A stretch of DNA of 64,000 nucleotides. Origin: Chengkuizengella axinellae. Lineage in GTDB: Bacteria > Bacillota > Bacilli > Paenibacillales > KCTC-33759. The notes beneath the pieces are model-generated. The model was not told where the DNA came from and did no database searches. It saw only the letters and a program-made list of their open reading frames with translations. Each line of letters begins with the position of its first letter. The stretch's first letter is position 1. The DNA is taken from contig NZ_JAVAMP010000011.1 in assembly GCF_030730905.1 (NCBI RefSeq), positions 101,054-165,053 on the forward strand, read 5' to 3'. This document shows positions 47,237-60,043 of the stretch, piece after piece. The translations under genes and the position numbers were made by a program.

Positions 47237-49129
47237 TTAACCTCTCGCAGCCACAACTTTATTATAATGCTCTAAATAAACTAACAAGATTGAAATATCT
47301 GCAGGAGTAACTCCTGATATTCTTGATGCTTGCCCAATCGAGATTGGTCGTATATTTGAAAGTTTTTGTTTTGCCTCCATTGCTATACCTTGAACATCAT
47401 CATATTCAATGTCAGATGGAATCTTTTTGTTTTCCATTTTCTTTAAACGTTGAACTTGAAGAAGTTGTTTTTCAATGTAACCAGAGTATTTAATTTGAAT
47501 TTCAACCTGTTCTTTCTCTTCAACAGTTAACTCCAATTCAGAAGGAGAAAACATCTCTATATGTTTATATACAATCTCAGGTCTTTTCAATAAAGAAGCA
47601 GCATCTACAGAATTATTTAGAAGTGCTGTATTTAACTCAGTTAAAACATCTTGCACTTGAGGTTCAGGTCTGATTTTTATAGTTTTTAAACGTTGTATTT
47701 CATTCTCTATATTATTCCTTTTATTAATGAAATTACCATATCGTTCTTCTGTAATTAACCCAATTTCATATCCAGTTGGTGTTAAGCGCAGATCTGCATT
47801 ATCATGTCTTAATAATAATCGGTATTCTGCTCGTGATGTTAATAATCGATAAGGTTCATTTGTTCCTTTAGTAACTAAATCATCAATAAGCACACCAATA
47901 TAACCTTGAGATCTATCAATAATGACAGGTTCTTTGTCCTGGACTTTTCTTGCAGCATTAATTCCAGCCATAATTCCTTGTCCTGCAGCTTCTTCATATC
48001 CGGAAGTTCCATTAATTTGACCTGCAGTATATAAGTTTGCAATTTTTTTTGTTTCTAATGTAGGCCAAAGCTGAGTCGGAACAATAGCATCATACTCAAT
48101 AGCATATCCAGTACGCATCATTTGTACTTTTTCTAAACCAGGAATGGATTGTAATATTTTCAGTTGTACATCCTCAGGCATACTTGTAGACAATCCTTGT
48201 ACATAATACTCAGAAGTATATCTTCCTTCCGGTTCTAAAAATATTTGATGTTTTGGCTTATCACTAAATCGCACAATTTTATCCTCTATTGAAGGGCAAT
48301 ATCTAGGTCCTGTTCCTTCTATGACACCAGAATACATAGGTGCTCTTGACAGGTTATTATTAATTGTTTTATGTGTTTCACCAGAAGTATAAGTTAACCA
48401 ACAAGGCAATTGTTCTTCATCAATTCCTTTTGTTGTTTCAAACGAAAAGTGTTTTGGGTTTACATCCCCAGGCTGTTCTTCAGTTTTCGAAAAATCAATA
48501 GAATCTTTATGAACTCTAGGTGGAGTTCCTGTTTTAAACCGTACTAAGTCGAAACCCAAAGATTTAAGACAGTCTGAAAGCTTAATTGAAGGTTGTTGGT
48601 TATTTGGTCCACTTTCATAAATCACCTCACCCATGATGACTTTGCCCCTCAAATAAGTACCTGTAGTTAAAACTACGGTCTTACCCTTGATTTCTGCCCC
48701 TGTTTTTGTGATGACACCTTGACAAACTCCATCTTTAACGATTAATTCCTCAACCATTCCTTGTTGGAGTGTTAAATTTTCTTGTTTTTCAATCGTTTCC
48801 TTAAGCGCATTTTGATAAAAAAACTTATCCGCTTGAGCACGTAAAGCGTGAACAGCAGGTCCTTTACCCGTATTCAACATTCTTAACTGAATATAGGTTT
48901 TATCGATATTCCGCCCCATTTCCCCACCTAGAGCATCTATTTCTCTTACTACATGCCCTTTGGCAGGACCACCAATGGAAGGATTACAAGGCATAAATGC
49001 AACCATATCCAAATTAATGGTTACAAGTAATGTTTGACAACCCATTCTAGCAGCAGCTAGTGCAGCTTCACACCCTGCATGACCTGCCCCGATGACAATG
49101 ACGTCATATTCACCAGCTTGATATCCCAT
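47237..49129 (-). CDS. mnmG: tRNA uridine-5-carboxymethylaminomethyl modification enzyme, FAD subunit
   Basis: A 630-residue FAD protein (GidA). FAD-binding motif [21 protein letters not shown] at the N-terminus, then [22 protein letters not shown], both family signatures, and a C-terminal helical domain ending near [12 protein letters not shown]. With MnmE it modifies U34 of several tRNAs. Operon order mnmE-mnmG-rsmG is kept. AAGGAGG precedes the start at 11 nt. Confidence 0.98.
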   Translation of the reverse strand: MGYQAGEYDVIVIGAGHAGCEAALAAARMGCQTLLVTINLDMVAFMPCNPSIGGPAKGHVVREIDALGGEMGRNIDKTYIQLRMLNTGKGPAVHALRAQADKFFYQNALKETIEKQENLTLQQGMVEELIVKDGVCQGVITKTGAEIKGKTVVLTTGTYLRGKVIMGEVIYESGPNNQQPSIKLSDCLKSLGFDLVRFKTGTPPRVHKDSIDFSKTEEQPGDVNPKHFSFETTKGIDEEQLPCWLTYTSGETHKTINNNLSRAPMYSGVIEGTGPRYCPSIEDKIVRFSDKPKHQIFLEPEGRYTSEYYVQGLSTSMPEDVQLKILQSIPGLEKVQMMRTGYAIEYDAIVPTQLWPTLETKKIANLYTAGQINGTSGYEEAAGQGIMAGINAARKVQDKEPVIIDRSQGYIGVLIDDLVTKGTNEPYRLLTSRAEYRLLLRHDNADLRLTPTGYEIGLITEERYGNFINKRNNIENEIQRLKTIKIRPEPQVQDVLTELNTALLNNSVDAASLLKRPEIVYKHIEMFSPSELELTVEEKEQVEIQIKYSGYIEKQLLQVQRLKKMENKKIPSDIEYDDVQGIAMEAKQKLSNIRPISIGQASRISGVTPADISILLVYLEHYNKVVAARG

Positions 49130-49160
49130 ATTTCATATTACCTCCTTTACGACAAAAAAA

Positions 49161-50534
49161 TTATTTACCCAAACAAAACTGTGAAAAGATTTGATCAATC
49201 AATGATTCACTTACTGAATCACCTATTACCTCACCTAGGTCCTCCCAAGCATTCCTAATATCGATCTGAAGCATATCAATTGGAACATGGTGTGTTCCAT
49301 TAAGAGCTTCTTCCAATGACCTTTTCGCTTTATTTAACAGATGAATATGCCTGACATTACTAACATAGGATGAATCTGTTGACTCTATCTTTCCTTCAAA
49401 GAACATGTTTGCAATGACTTTTTCTAATTCCAACTGACCTTTGTCATTTTTAATAGACATTTTTACAACTTGTTCCTCTGAAAATTGCTTCGTTATTTGC
49501 TCTACTTCAATTTGAGCAGGTAAATCCGTTTTATTTAAAATAACAATAACTTGTTTATTCTCAACTTCTTTAAATAAATTGAATTCATCCAAATGCAAAG
49601 GTTCATTTTGATTCAATACAAATAATACTAATTCAGCCTCTAGAAGTGATTTTCTAGATCGCTCTACTCCAATTTTTTCAACAATATCGCTAGTTTCTCT
49701 TAAGCCTGCAGTATCTAATAATTTTAAAGGAACTCCACCAACTGTTACAAACTCTTCAATGACGTCTCTCGTTGTTCCTGGAATATCCGTAACAATCGCT
49801 TTATTCTCTCTAGCCAACAAATTTAGCAAAGAGGATTTCCCAACATTAGGTCTGCCAACAATTGCTGTGACAATTCCTTCCCTTAATATCTTACCTTGAT
49901 TTGCATTCTTCAATAAATCATCGATAAGTTGAATTGATTGTTTACATTTATCCGCAATATAAGCATAAGTAAGATCCTCAACATCATGTTCAGGATAATC
50001 AATGTTTACTTCTATATGAGCCATTAGTTCGATCAATATATTTCTTAAACTGATGATTTTTTCCGACAAAGAACCTTCTACCTGCTTCATAGCAACAGAA
50101 TAAGCTCGATCTGATTTAGAGCGAATTAGATCAATAACTGCCTCTGCTTGTGTTAAATCTATTCTGCCATTTAGAAAAGCTCTCTTAGTAAACTCCCCTG
50201 GTTCTGCCAAACGAGCACCATATCGTAATAACAACTCCAATATTTTCTTAACGGATATTAACCCACCATGACAGCTGATTTCAACTACATTTTCTTTTGT
50301 AAAAGATTTTGGAGCAAGCATTACTGTCAGTAAGACCTCATCTACTTTTAAGCCTGAATCAGGCTCCTTTATGAAACCATATTGAACAGTATGAGTTTGC
50401 ATCTCGGAACACTTCTTTTTAGCAAAAAAAATAGTGTCTGTTATTGATACTGCTTCAGGTCCACTAATACGTATCATTGCTATGCCACCTTCACCAAGTG
50501 GAGTTGAAATGGCGGCAATCGTATCGGAAATCAT
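49161..50534 (-). CDS. mnmE: tRNA modification GTPase
   Basis: A 457-residue protein with an N-terminal formyl-THF-binding domain (1-118), helical domain and an inserted G domain: [15 protein letters not shown] (G1), [13 protein letters not shown] (G2), DTAGLRE (G3) and NKTD (G4). It ends FCLGK with the conserved Cys. It forms a complex with MnmG. AGAGGTG precedes the start. Confidence 0.98.
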   Translation of the reverse strand: MISDTIAAISTPLGEGGIAMIRISGPEAVSITDTIFFAKKKCSEMQTHTVQYGFIKEPDSGLKVDEVLLTVMLAPKSFTKENVVEISCHGGLISVKKILELLLRYGARLAEPGEFTKRAFLNGRIDLTQAEAVIDLIRSKSDRAYSVAMKQVEGSLSEKIISLRNILIELMAHIEVNIDYPEHDVEDLTYAYIADKCKQSIQLIDDLLKNANQGKILREGIVTAIVGRPNVGKSSLLNLLARENKAIVTDIPGTTRDVIEEFVTVGGVPLKLLDTAGLRETSDIVEKIGVERSRKSLLEAELVLFVLNQNEPLHLDEFNLFKEVENKQVIVILNKTDLPAQIEVEQITKQFSEEQVVKMSIKNDKGQLELEKVIANMFFEGKIESTDSSYVSNVRHIHLLNKAKRSLEEALNGTHHVPIDMLQIDIRNAWEDLGEVIGDSVSESLIDQIFSQFCLGK

Positions 50535-50685
50535 GAATACACCTCTTTATCGCGTATTATTCCTTATTTATTTAATTAACATTCTCATATTTATAACCAA
50601 ACTACAACAATCAACAATTAATCTATACATTCATCTCTTTGATCACCAAGAACATAATCACCTTGACAAAATAAAGTCTATATGG

Positions 50686-50726
50686 AAAAAAGCAATGGCT
50701 CATTACATGAAATAATAAGCCATTGC
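50686..50726 (-). terminator. Terminator of the rnpA-yidC-khpB unit
   Basis: GCAATGGCT (50692-50700) and AGCCATTGC (50718-50726) form a 9-bp stem; the minus strand continues with TTTTTT. Confidence 0.85.
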
Positions 50727-50782
50727 AGAAACTAATCCCAAGTTTTATGTTAACTTTGAACAAACTTTAAAAAGAATACATC

Positions 50783-51403
50783 TTATTTTAAAGTAATAAC
50801 GACATACCGATTGGGTTCATTGCCTTCACTTTTCGTATCTAGTTTGGAATGATCTTGTAAATAGGTATGAATAATTTTCCGATCTTGCGGTGGCATCGGT
50901 TCAAGAGAAACTTCTCGTTTGTATCTAATCACTCGGGCAGCAATTCTACCAGCCAATTGTTCAAGTGTTTTTTTTCGTTTTTCACGAAAATTTTCTGCAT
51001 CTAGTAAAACTCTTTGGTATGAATTAGCATATCGATTTGCTGCAATATTCACTAAATACTGCAAAGAATCCAATGTTTGTCCTCTTCTACCAATCAAAAT
51101 ACCGACCTCTGGTCCAGTAAGATTAAGAAATTTTTCATTATCTTTCTTTTGCCCAATTTCTACGCTGACATCAAGTTTCATCTTGTCCACAATATCTTTT
51201 AAAAATTCAAAGGCTTCATCAATTACATCAGAAATATACTCTAACTCAACCTTCGCTTCCTTAGAACCTATAATACCTAAAAACCCCTTAGTAGGCTCTT
51301 CAATAATATGCACTTTAACTCTCTCTTCAGTTGTATTTAATTGTGCCAAACCAGATTGAACAGCATCTTCAATTGTTTTACCAGTTACAGAAATTTTTTT
51401 CAC
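50783..51403 (-). CDS. khpB: RNA-binding protein KhpB (Jag)
   Basis: A 206-residue protein with an N-terminal Jag domain (1-50: KKISVTGKTIEDAV), a KH domain at about 75-140 (GPEVGILIGRRGQTLDSLQYLVN) and a C-terminal R3H domain (PMPPQDRKIIHTYLQDH). It binds RNA with KhpA and affects cell elongation in several Firmicutes. GTG start overlapping the yidC stop, behind GGGAGG. Confidence 0.95.
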   Translation of the reverse strand: MKKISVTGKTIEDAVQSGLAQLNTTEERVKVHIIEEPTKGFLGIIGSKEAKVELEYISDVIDEAFEFLKDIVDKMKLDVSVEIGQKKDNEKFLNLTGPEVGILIGRRGQTLDSLQYLVNIAANRYANSYQRVLLDAENFREKRKKTLEQLAGRIAARVIRYKREVSLEPMPPQDRKIIHTYLQDHSKLDTKSEGNEPNRYVVITLK

Positions 51404-52149
51404 TTAGAAAGACCTCCCTCTTTTGGAGCCTCACTTTTTTTGTTTCCGTATATAAAATAAGATTGAATAATTGTAAAGATGTTACCATACACCCAGTATA
51501 AAGGTAAGGCGGATGGGAATGTTAGTGCCATTACAAAGATTAGTACAGGGAATATCATCATAATCCCTTGCATACCCTGCATTTGATTACTCATTTGAGA
51601 GGACATCATCTTACTCTGAAGATAAGTCGTAAACGCAGCTAAAATCGGTAATATATATGGATCTCTTTCACCCAACTGCAACCATAAAAATGTACTGTTA
51701 GATATTAGATCATTACGCATAATCGCGTTATATAGCGCTATAAGTATTGGCATTTGAACAATAAGCGGCAAACAACCTGCCAGAGGATTAATCCCATTTT
51801 TTTGGAACAATCTCATGGTTTCTTCTTGCTGTTTTTTTGGATCTGTTTTATATTTTTCCTTCAATTTCTTAATTTCAGGTTGAATTTCTTGCATTTGTTT
51901 AGAGCTTTTAATTTGCTTCAACGTAAGTGGCAATATCAATAATCGTATAATAATAGTTACAATTAAAATAGATATACCATAATTGCTATAAGGTAGATCA
52001 GCAAACCAATCTAAAGAAACCGAAAGAGGATTTACAAAATATTTATCCCAGAATCCGTTTTCAGGATCAATGGGGTCCTCCATACTGCACCCAGCTAGTA
52101 AAACTGTTAAAGATAATAATACAAGAAGTAATGGCAAACGACGAGACAA
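51400..52149 (-). CDS. yidC: Membrane protein insertase YidC (SpoIIIJ type)
   Basis: A 249-residue membrane lipoprotein. The signal ends in the lipobox LLAGCS (Cys21), followed by five helices. YSNYGISILIVTIIIRLLILPLTLKQ contains the conserved Arg of the hydrophilic groove. It inserts membrane proteins and one paralogue is needed in sporulation. The start is TTG behind GGAGG. It lies between rnpA and khpB as usual. Confidence 0.95.
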   Translation of the reverse strand: MSRRLPLLLVLLSLTVLLAGCSMEDPIDPENGFWDKYFVNPLSVSLDWFADLPYSNYGISILIVTIIIRLLILPLTLKQIKSSKQMQEIQPEIKKLKEKYKTDPKKQQEETMRLFQKNGINPLAGCLPLIVQMPILIALYNAIMRNDLISNSTFLWLQLGERDPYILPILAAFTTYLQSKMMSSQMSNQMQGMQGIMMIFPVLIFVMALTFPSALPLYWVYGNIFTIIQSYFIYGNKKSEAPKEGGLSK

Positions 52150-52349
52150 AATTAAATTCCTCCTAACCTACTATCCACATCTTAATAAGTATCACAATAA
52201 TATAAACTATATCATAGTTTAAACAACAAATAAACAATGCCAATTAATTAGAAAAAATCTTTTTCTTTCCAACTATATTAAATAGAAAGTTACCTTTTCC
52301 ATCCCTATTTATTGTTTAAATATAAATAAGTTAAATCTTTTACTTCCTA

Positions 52350-52703
52350 CTAAGTTCCTCTATTTTTTTTCCTAATTAACGAGGCTTTACGCAATACATG
52401 TAATATACTTTTTTCTATCTGATGGTAATCCATTATTACTGCCGGTTTTCTCACAATAATAATTAGATCGTAACCACCTTTTATTTTATCTTCATGATGT
52501 CTTGCAATTTCCTTAATTACTCTGCGCATTCGATTTCTAACTACAGCATTTCCTGTTTTTTTACTTACAGATATACCTAATCGAAAATGATGAATTGAGT
52601 TTTGTTTGTAATAAACTACAAATTGATGATTTGCAGTTGATTTTCCATAGCGATAAATGAAATTAAAATCTTCCCTCTTTTTTAATCGAAATTTATTCTC
52701 CAC
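52350..52703 (-). CDS. rnpA: Ribonuclease P protein component
   Basis: A 117-residue basic protein: MENKFRLKKREDFNFIYRYGKS at the start and RNRMRRVIKEIARHH, the RNR motif that binds P RNA. It is the protein cofactor of tRNA 5' processing. The start is GTG behind TGGAG. It follows rpmH in the conserved order. Confidence 0.96.
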   Translation of the reverse strand: MENKFRLKKREDFNFIYRYGKSTANHQFVVYYKQNSIHHFRLGISVSKKTGNAVVRNRMRRVIKEIARHHEDKIKGGYDLIIIVRKPAVIMDYHQIEKSILHVLRKASLIRKKNRGT

Positions 52704-52795
52704 AATAAACGCTCCATATGTTGCATCATTTCAATTTAGATATATATTCTAAATGTTAATATCGTTCACACTTCATAAGCAATTTAAACAATAAA

Positions 52796-52822
52796 AAAGA
52801 AAAAAGACCACAGTAAGTGGTC
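52796..52822 (-). terminator. Terminator-like hairpin between rpmH and rnpA
   Basis: On the minus strand GACCAC and GTGGTC form a 6-bp stem with a 5-nt loop followed by TTTTTT. It may lower rnpA transcription relative to rpmH. Confidence 0.7.
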
Positions 52823-52884
52823 ATCTCATACACTTTACATTGTCTCCTTCTTCAAAAAGGACACTTCACTTAGTAAAGTTCTTT

Positions 52885-53019
52885 TTACGCACTTAAAATT
52901 TTTCTACCCTTTCTACGACGAGCAGCTAAAACTTTGCGTCCATTTTTTGAGTGCATTCTTTTACGGAATCCATGCACTTTTTTACGTTTTCTAGTGTTAG
53001 GTTGAAAAGTTGGTTTCAT
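52885..53019 (-). CDS. rpmH: 50S ribosomal protein L34
   Basis: A 44-residue very basic protein with the full L34 sequence pattern: [20 protein letters not shown] at the start and [18 protein letters not shown] at the end. AAGGGGG precedes the ATG at 53019. It marks the left border of the origin region and heads the rpmH-rnpA-yidC-khpB group. Confidence 0.97.
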   Translation of the reverse strand: MKPTFQPNTRKRKKVHGFRKRMHSKNGRKVLAARRRKGRKILSA

Positions 53020-53049
53020 TTATAGCACCCCCTTAAGGAATTGCATTTC

Positions 53050-53700
53050 GCATAATAATCCTTATACATTAAAGCATTTTGTATTACAAAAGTCAACTTC
53101 AATATCTTTATTTTATTTTCGTATACTCCCCCTGCTTATTTACTAACATGTGAATAAGCATAATAGCGACGATTCCAGATCCAAAGAAAATGTTCTCCCT
53201 CTTTTCTAACAGCCATTGTGGATAAAAATAATGTAAATTTTGAAATATGTCGACTCATCAACAACCAAAGCACAAAATGTCGGATTGTATATAAAAAAAT
53301 ATACACAAGATGTGCACTTGTGGATAATGTTCAAAAACCAATTGAAATAAACAGATTTATTTGCTATGATGTAAATGCTCTATCTTGTGGATATGTATTA
53401 AAAACCATCATATTTATCAACATTCTGTGGATATAGTTGTGAACAACTTATATAAGTGTGAATATTTTATCCCTAGAATGATTTTTTTGTGGGTAAAATA
53501 GCATTTTTCGACATGAAATGACTTGTTTTACTATAAATAAAGTGATGATTCTTTATCCACAACTCTTTTGTTGTTTTGAGAGGGAATCAGTATTGAAATA
53601 ACTATAATTTAAATAAATTAAGATTATATGAGATATAACATATATTTTCTAACAGCTCTTCCATCAGAGATTTTTTAGGATTAAAGGAGTGAACACATTC
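53050..53700. other. Origin of replication, upstream part (oriC box cluster before dnaA)
   Basis: The spacer between rpmH and dnaA has a cluster of DnaA boxes. Perfect boxes (TTATCCACA or its complement) are at 53217-53225, 53319-53327 and 53553-53561. Near-matches are TGTGGATAT at 53386-53394 and 53426-53434 and TGTGGGTAA at 53488-53496. The dnaA promoter must lie in the same region, so DnaA should autoregulate. Strand bias of the genes switches here, confirming the origin. Confidence 0.93.
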
Positions 53701-55056
53701 ATGGAAGATTATCCTGATCAGCTTTGGCAGAAAATTTTATCCATATTACAAACAAAAGTGAGCAAACCGAGTTATGATACTTGGTTGAAATCAACAAAAG
53801 TTAAGGTATTTAATCATTCCTTATTAATGGTTTGCGCACCAAATATGTTTGCAAAGGAGTGGCTGGAAAATCGCTACATAAAGTTAATCAGTAATGCGGT
53901 TTTTGAAAGTACAGGCCGAAAAGTAGAGGTTAAAATAGTGATTGAAGACGAGGAAGTCATACCTGAAATCGTTCCAGCTCCTAAAAAAAAGACAAAGCAA
54001 AATATTACAACAAGTGAAGAGTCTTTACCACCGATGTTAAATGCTAAGTATACTTTTGACACGTTTGTCATCGGTTCTGGTAATCGTTTTGCACATGCTG
54101 CATCATTAGCTGTAGCTGAAGCGCCAGCAAAAGCTTATAACCCATTATTTTTATATGGTGGAGTGGGCTTAGGAAAAACTCATTTAATGCATGCAATTGG
54201 GCACTATATTATAGAGCATCATCCACAAACGAAAGTATTATATATTTCTTCAGAAAAATTTACGAATGAATTTATTAATGCAATTCGAGACAATCGTGGT
54301 GAATACTTTAGAAATAAATATAGGAATATTGATATTTTACTTATAGATGATATCCAATTCTTAGCGGGAAAAGAACAAACACAAGAAGAATTTTTCCATA
54401 CATTTAATGCACTTCATGAGGAATCCAAACAAATTATAATTTCTAGTGATAGACCGCCTAAAGAAATACCTACACTAGAAGAAAGACTTAGATCAAGATT
54501 TGAATGGGGGTTAATCACTGACATTCAGCCGCCAGATCTAGAAACAAGAATAGCAATTCTAAGAAAAAAAGCTAAAGCAGAAAATTTAGATGTACCAAAT
54601 GAAGCGATGGTTTATATAGCCAATCAGATTGATACGAATATTAGAGAACTTGAAGGTGCATTAATAAGAGTAGTGGCATATTCATCGCTAATTAATGAAG
54701 ATATTTCTGCTGAATTGGCACGAAATGCCCTAAAAGATATTATTCCATCAAGTAGACCTAGAGTAATTACCGTTGAAGATATACAAAAAGTAACAGGCGC
54801 ACATTATGGACTTAATATTGAGGATCTAAAAGCTAGAAAAAGAACAAAATCAGTAGCATTTCCAAGACAAATAGCAATGTATTTGTCTAGAGAGTTGACA
54901 GATTTATCTCTTCCTAAAATTGGTGAAGCTTTTGGTGGCAGAGATCATACAACCGTCATACATGCTTACGACAAAATTTCTAAATCTCTAAAAAATGATC
55001 AGGAATTATATAAAGTTGTCCACAATATTACTAGTAAAATTAAAAACCCTTCATAA
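53701..55056 (+). CDS. dnaA: Chromosomal replication initiator protein
   Basis: A 451-residue AAA+ initiator. Domain I 1-80, linker about 85-110, ATPase from about 110 with Walker [14 protein letters not shown] and Walker [10 protein letters not shown], and a C-terminal DNA-binding domain with the signature [16 protein letters not shown] use the ATG at 53701 with AAAGGAG 11 nt upstream; the GTG at 53689 abuts that site. Confidence 0.98.
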   Translation: MEDYPDQLWQKILSILQTKVSKPSYDTWLKSTKVKVFNHSLLMVCAPNMFAKEWLENRYIKLISNAVFESTGRKVEVKIVIEDEEVIPEIVPAPKKKTKQNITTSEESLPPMLNAKYTFDTFVIGSGNRFAHAASLAVAEAPAKAYNPLFLYGGVGLGKTHLMHAIGHYIIEHHPQTKVLYISSEKFTNEFINAIRDNRGEYFRNKYRNIDILLIDDIQFLAGKEQTQEEFFHTFNALHEESKQIIISSDRPPKEIPTLEERLRSRFEWGLITDIQPPDLETRIAILRKKAKAENLDVPNEAMVYIANQIDTNIRELEGALIRVVAYSSLINEDISAELARNALKDIIPSSRPRVITVEDIQKVTGAHYGLNIEDLKARKRTKSVAFPRQIAMYLSRELTDLSLPKIGEAFGGRDHTTVIHAYDKISKSLKNDQELYKVVHNITSKIKNPS

Positions 55057-55279
55057 TATCACCAGCCTATGCACAAATTACTCACATGTGGATAGGCTGG
55101 TGTGTTATACAACTAATAAGGTTATCCACATATTCAGTGCCCCTACTACTTATACTAAATAAAATATAATAAATAATATTATAAATAGATAACCTCAAAA
55201 AATACTAAAACCTTTAACAAAAATGAATCAAAAAACCGAAATATAATATTATATTTAAGAAAATAATGGAGATGGGAAT
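55057..55279. other. Origin of replication, dnaA-dnaN spacer with DnaA boxes and AT-rich tract
   Basis: DnaA boxes TGTGGATAG at 55087-55095 and TTATCCACA at 55122-55130 are followed by about 130 very AT-rich nt up to dnaN, a good candidate for the DNA-unwinding element. Origins with boxes on both sides of dnaA are the rule in Bacillales. Confidence 0.8.
55062..55100 (+). terminator. dnaA terminator-like hairpin overlapping a DnaA box
   Basis: CCAGCCTAT and ATAGGCTGG form a 9-bp stem. The right arm shares bases with the DnaA box at 55087-55095. The T-run is weak, so read-through to dnaN is likely. Confidence 0.6.
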
Positions 55280-56425
55280 ATGGAATTTAAAATCTTAAAA
55301 AATAAACTGCATGAGTCCATTCAGCATGTCTCAAAAGCAATAACAAACAGAACAACAATTCCAATCTTAAGCGGTATTAAAATTGATGCTTATGATCAAG
55401 AAGTCATATTAACAGCAAGCGATACTGAAATATCAATCCAAAGTTTTATCCCTAAAGAAATAGAAGACAATCCAGTTATTGAAATCATAAGAGAAGGAAA
55501 TGTTGTCCTACCTGCCAAGTTTTTTGTAGAAATTATTAGAAAACTACCAGGAGAATATGTGGAAATTAAAGTGGATTCCTCCTTTCAAACAACCATTAAA
55601 TCAGGAACATCAGAACTTCAAATTATAGGACTTGATCCCGAAGAATACCCAGTGTTACCTTCTATCGAAGAAAACAATTCTATTATGTTAGCCAGTGATT
55701 TATTAAAATCCATGATTAAACAAACATCATTCTCTATTTCAACAAACGAGAGCACGCCTATATTAACAGGCATTCTTTGGAATTTATCAAATAAAAATTT
55801 AAAATTTGTAGCTACTGATCGCCATCGTTTAGCTAGTAGAGAAATTTCAAATATAGAAGTAAGTGAAGATTTAAATCTTGGGAATATTGTAATCTCAGGA
55901 AAAACATTAAATGAGTTAAATAAATTATTACCAGATCAAAATCAAATGATTCACATCGTTTTTGCAAATAATCAAGTGTTGTTTAAAATAGATTCCATTC
56001 TTTTTTACACACGAATATTAGATGGAATCTATCCTGATACGTCTAAAATTATCCCACAAACGTTTAAAACAGAAATTATTGTACCTACAAAGCTATTTTT
56101 AGAAGCAATTGATCGAGCGTATTTGTTATCTAGAGAAAATCAAACAAACATAGTAAAAATGATTATTAGAGATCATGAAGAAATAGAAATTACATCTAGT
56201 TTAACTTCCCTTGGTAAAATAACGGAGCAAGTAAAAGCGGAACGGATAGATGGGGAATTAATTCAAATATCATTTAATTCTAAATACATGCTTGATGCAT
56301 TAAAAGTCATTGATAGTGAAAATATTCAAATCGGTATCACAGGTACTATGAGTCCTATCATCATTAAACCTAGTGAAGATACTAATATGCTCCATTTAAT
56401 TTTACCTTATCGTACTACAAACTAA
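55280..56425 (+). CDS. dnaN: DNA polymerase III sliding clamp, beta subunit
   Basis: A 381-residue ring-forming processivity factor of three similar domains (1-125, 130-250, 255-381). The start (MEFKILKNKLHESIQHVSKAI) and the end (HLILPYRTTN) match the family; the latter lies next to the partner-binding groove. GGAGATGG precedes the ATG. Confidence 0.98.
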   Translation: MEFKILKNKLHESIQHVSKAITNRTTIPILSGIKIDAYDQEVILTASDTEISIQSFIPKEIEDNPVIEIIREGNVVLPAKFFVEIIRKLPGEYVEIKVDSSFQTTIKSGTSELQIIGLDPEEYPVLPSIEENNSIMLASDLLKSMIKQTSFSISTNESTPILTGILWNLSNKNLKFVATDRHRLASREISNIEVSEDLNLGNIVISGKTLNELNKLLPDQNQMIHIVFANNQVLFKIDSILFYTRILDGIYPDTSKIIPQTFKTEIIVPTKLFLEAIDRAYLLSRENQTNIVKMIIRDHEEIEITSSLTSLGKITEQVKAERIDGELIQISFNSKYMLDALKVIDSENIQIGITGTMSPIIIKPSEDTNMLHLILPYRTTN

Positions 56426-56454
56426 CTAAAGAAATAACTGAAAGGAAATCACAA

Positions 56455-56667
56455 ATGGAAATTGTAAAAATTAAAGACGAATATATTACACTAGGACAAT
56501 TTTTAAAACTAACAAACCATATCTCCACTGGCGGGCAAGCCAAACCTTTTTTACAAGAAAATGATATTTATATCAATGGGGTTTTAGATAATCGAAGAGG
56601 AAAAAAAATCGTACCAGGAGATGAAGTTAAAATTAGCGACGAGGTTTACAAAGTGGTGAATTCGTAA
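56455..56667 (+). CDS. yaaA: S4-domain protein YaaA
   Basis: A 70-residue RNA-binding protein: ITLGQFLKLTNHISTGGQAKPFL, then INGVLDNRRGKKIVPGDEV, the S4-like pattern of YaaA. It lies between dnaN and recF, its conserved place. B. subtilis YaaA has been linked to ribosome assembly. GAAAGG precedes the ATG. Confidence 0.95.
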   Translation: MEIVKIKDEYITLGQFLKLTNHISTGGQAKPFLQENDIYINGVLDNRRGKKIVPGDEVKISDEVYKVVNS

Positions 56668-56683
56668 CGCTGGGGGAATCATT

Positions 56684-57799
56684 TTGTTTTTAAAAAAACT
56701 AACATTAAAAAATTATCGTAACTATTCAACGGTTGAAATGAAACTCGATCATAACATCAATATATTCATTGGTCCCAATGCACAGGGAAAAACGAACTTA
56801 CTCGAAGCAATTTACGTTATGGCATTAACAAAGTCTCATCGCACAAACACAGACAAAGAATTAATTTGTTGGGGAAAAGACGAAACGGTTTTATACAGTG
56901 AAGTTGAAAGAAAATATGGAAGTAATAAATTGGAGATTCATCTTTCCCAAAAAGGGAAAAAAGTAAAAATCAATGGGCTTGAACAACGCAAGCTTAGCGA
57001 TTTTATTGGTGGATTGAATGTTGTTATGTTTGCGCCTGAAGATTTAGAAATTGTAAAAGGATCTCCAAGAATTCGCCGTCGATTTATTGATATGGAATTA
57101 GGACAGGTTCAACCCAGCTATATTTATGATTTGCAGCAATATCAAAAAATATTGAATCAAAGAAATAATTTATTAAAACAGCATCATACAGCTAAGGATA
57201 AGCATTTAATTGAATTATTAACTATCTGGGATCAGCAATTAGCTGAGTTTGGTATTAAAATTATAAAAAAACGTCAACACTTTATAAGAAAATTACAATT
57301 ATGGGCTGAACAAATTCATTCAGGTATTACAAATGAAAAAGAACATTTAAAAGTGATTTACAAACCTTCCTTTGAAATTGATCAATTTGATGATGAAACT
57401 GTTTTATTTAATCAATTTATGTTAAAGTTAACAAAGATGCGAGAACAGGAGATAAAAAGAGGAGTCACCTTAATTGGACCACATCGTGATGATCTTCTTT
57501 TTTTAATTAATGATAAAGAGGTTCAAACATTCGGATCCCAAGGTCAACAAAGAACCACAGCACTATCCATAAAACTTGCAGAAATTGAGCTCATACATGA
57601 AGAAGTTGGGGAATATCCTCTTCTTCTATTAGATGATGTGTTATCAGAGCTTGACCAATATCGTCAAACTCAGCTTATTGAAACCTTTCAAAACAAAGTA
57701 CAGACCTTTATAACTACTACAGGTGTTGAAAGTGTAAATTTGTCTAAATTAAAAGAAGCCAAACTATTTCATGTTTTAGAAGGTACTGTAACGGTTTAG
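56684..57799 (+). CDS. recF: DNA replication and repair protein RecF
   Basis: A 371-residue ABC-type ATPase. Walker A GPNAQGKTNLLEAIY at residues 31-45, signature region LIGPHRDDL, then FGSQGQQRTTALSIKLAEIEL and Walker B PLLLLDDVLSELD. It loads RecA at gaps with RecO and RecR. The start is TTG behind GGGGGA. Confidence 0.97.
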   Translation: MFLKKLTLKNYRNYSTVEMKLDHNINIFIGPNAQGKTNLLEAIYVMALTKSHRTNTDKELICWGKDETVLYSEVERKYGSNKLEIHLSQKGKKVKINGLEQRKLSDFIGGLNVVMFAPEDLEIVKGSPRIRRRFIDMELGQVQPSYIYDLQQYQKILNQRNNLLKQHHTAKDKHLIELLTIWDQQLAEFGIKIIKKRQHFIRKLQLWAEQIHSGITNEKEHLKVIYKPSFEIDQFDDETVLFNQFMLKLTKMREQEIKRGVTLIGPHRDDLLFLINDKEVQTFGSQGQQRTTALSIKLAEIELIHEEVGEYPLLLLDDVLSELDQYRQTQLIETFQNKVQTFITTTGVESVNLSKLKEAKLFHVLEGTVTV

Positions 57800-57815
57800 G
57801 ATTGGAGTGATGGGG

Positions 57816-58061
57816 TTGTTTATTCACCTTGGAGGAGATAAAATTTTAAAAGCATCCGAATTAGTTGCTATATTTGATTTATCCATTGATAAATCTTTTC
57901 TTGTTTTAGAACCATTTATTGATCATGCTAAAGAAAATAACAGGGTTGAGATGATCTCTGTTGAAAAACCAAAATCACTGATTATTTCAACAACGAAAAT
58001 ATACTATTCACCCATCTCGTCAGCTACATTAAAAAAAAGAGCGAGTTTATTACATATTTAA
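57816..58061 (+). CDS. remB: Extracellular matrix regulator RemB (YaaB)
   Basis: An 81-residue protein starting MFIHLGGDKIL and ending IYYSPISSATLKKRASLL, the RemB/DUF370-related pattern. In B. subtilis the protein affects matrix gene expression. I start it at the TTG at 57816 with TTGGAG upstream, which gives the family length of 81; earlier GTG and ATG codons are too close to the ribosome site. Confidence 0.9.
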   Translation: MFIHLGGDKILKASELVAIFDLSIDKSFLVLEPFIDHAKENNRVEMISVEKPKSLIISTTKIYYSPISSATLKKRASLLHI

Positions 58062-58068
58062 GTTTTAA

Positions 58069-60021
<1,953 letters not shown>

Positions 60022-60043
60022 ATTAGGAAGTTATGGTGAGAAC

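Noticed and set aside
53218..53436. Open frame of 72 codons in the origin region
   Set aside because: It lies across DnaA boxes, has no ribosome site and reads Cys/Asn/Ile-rich without any domain.
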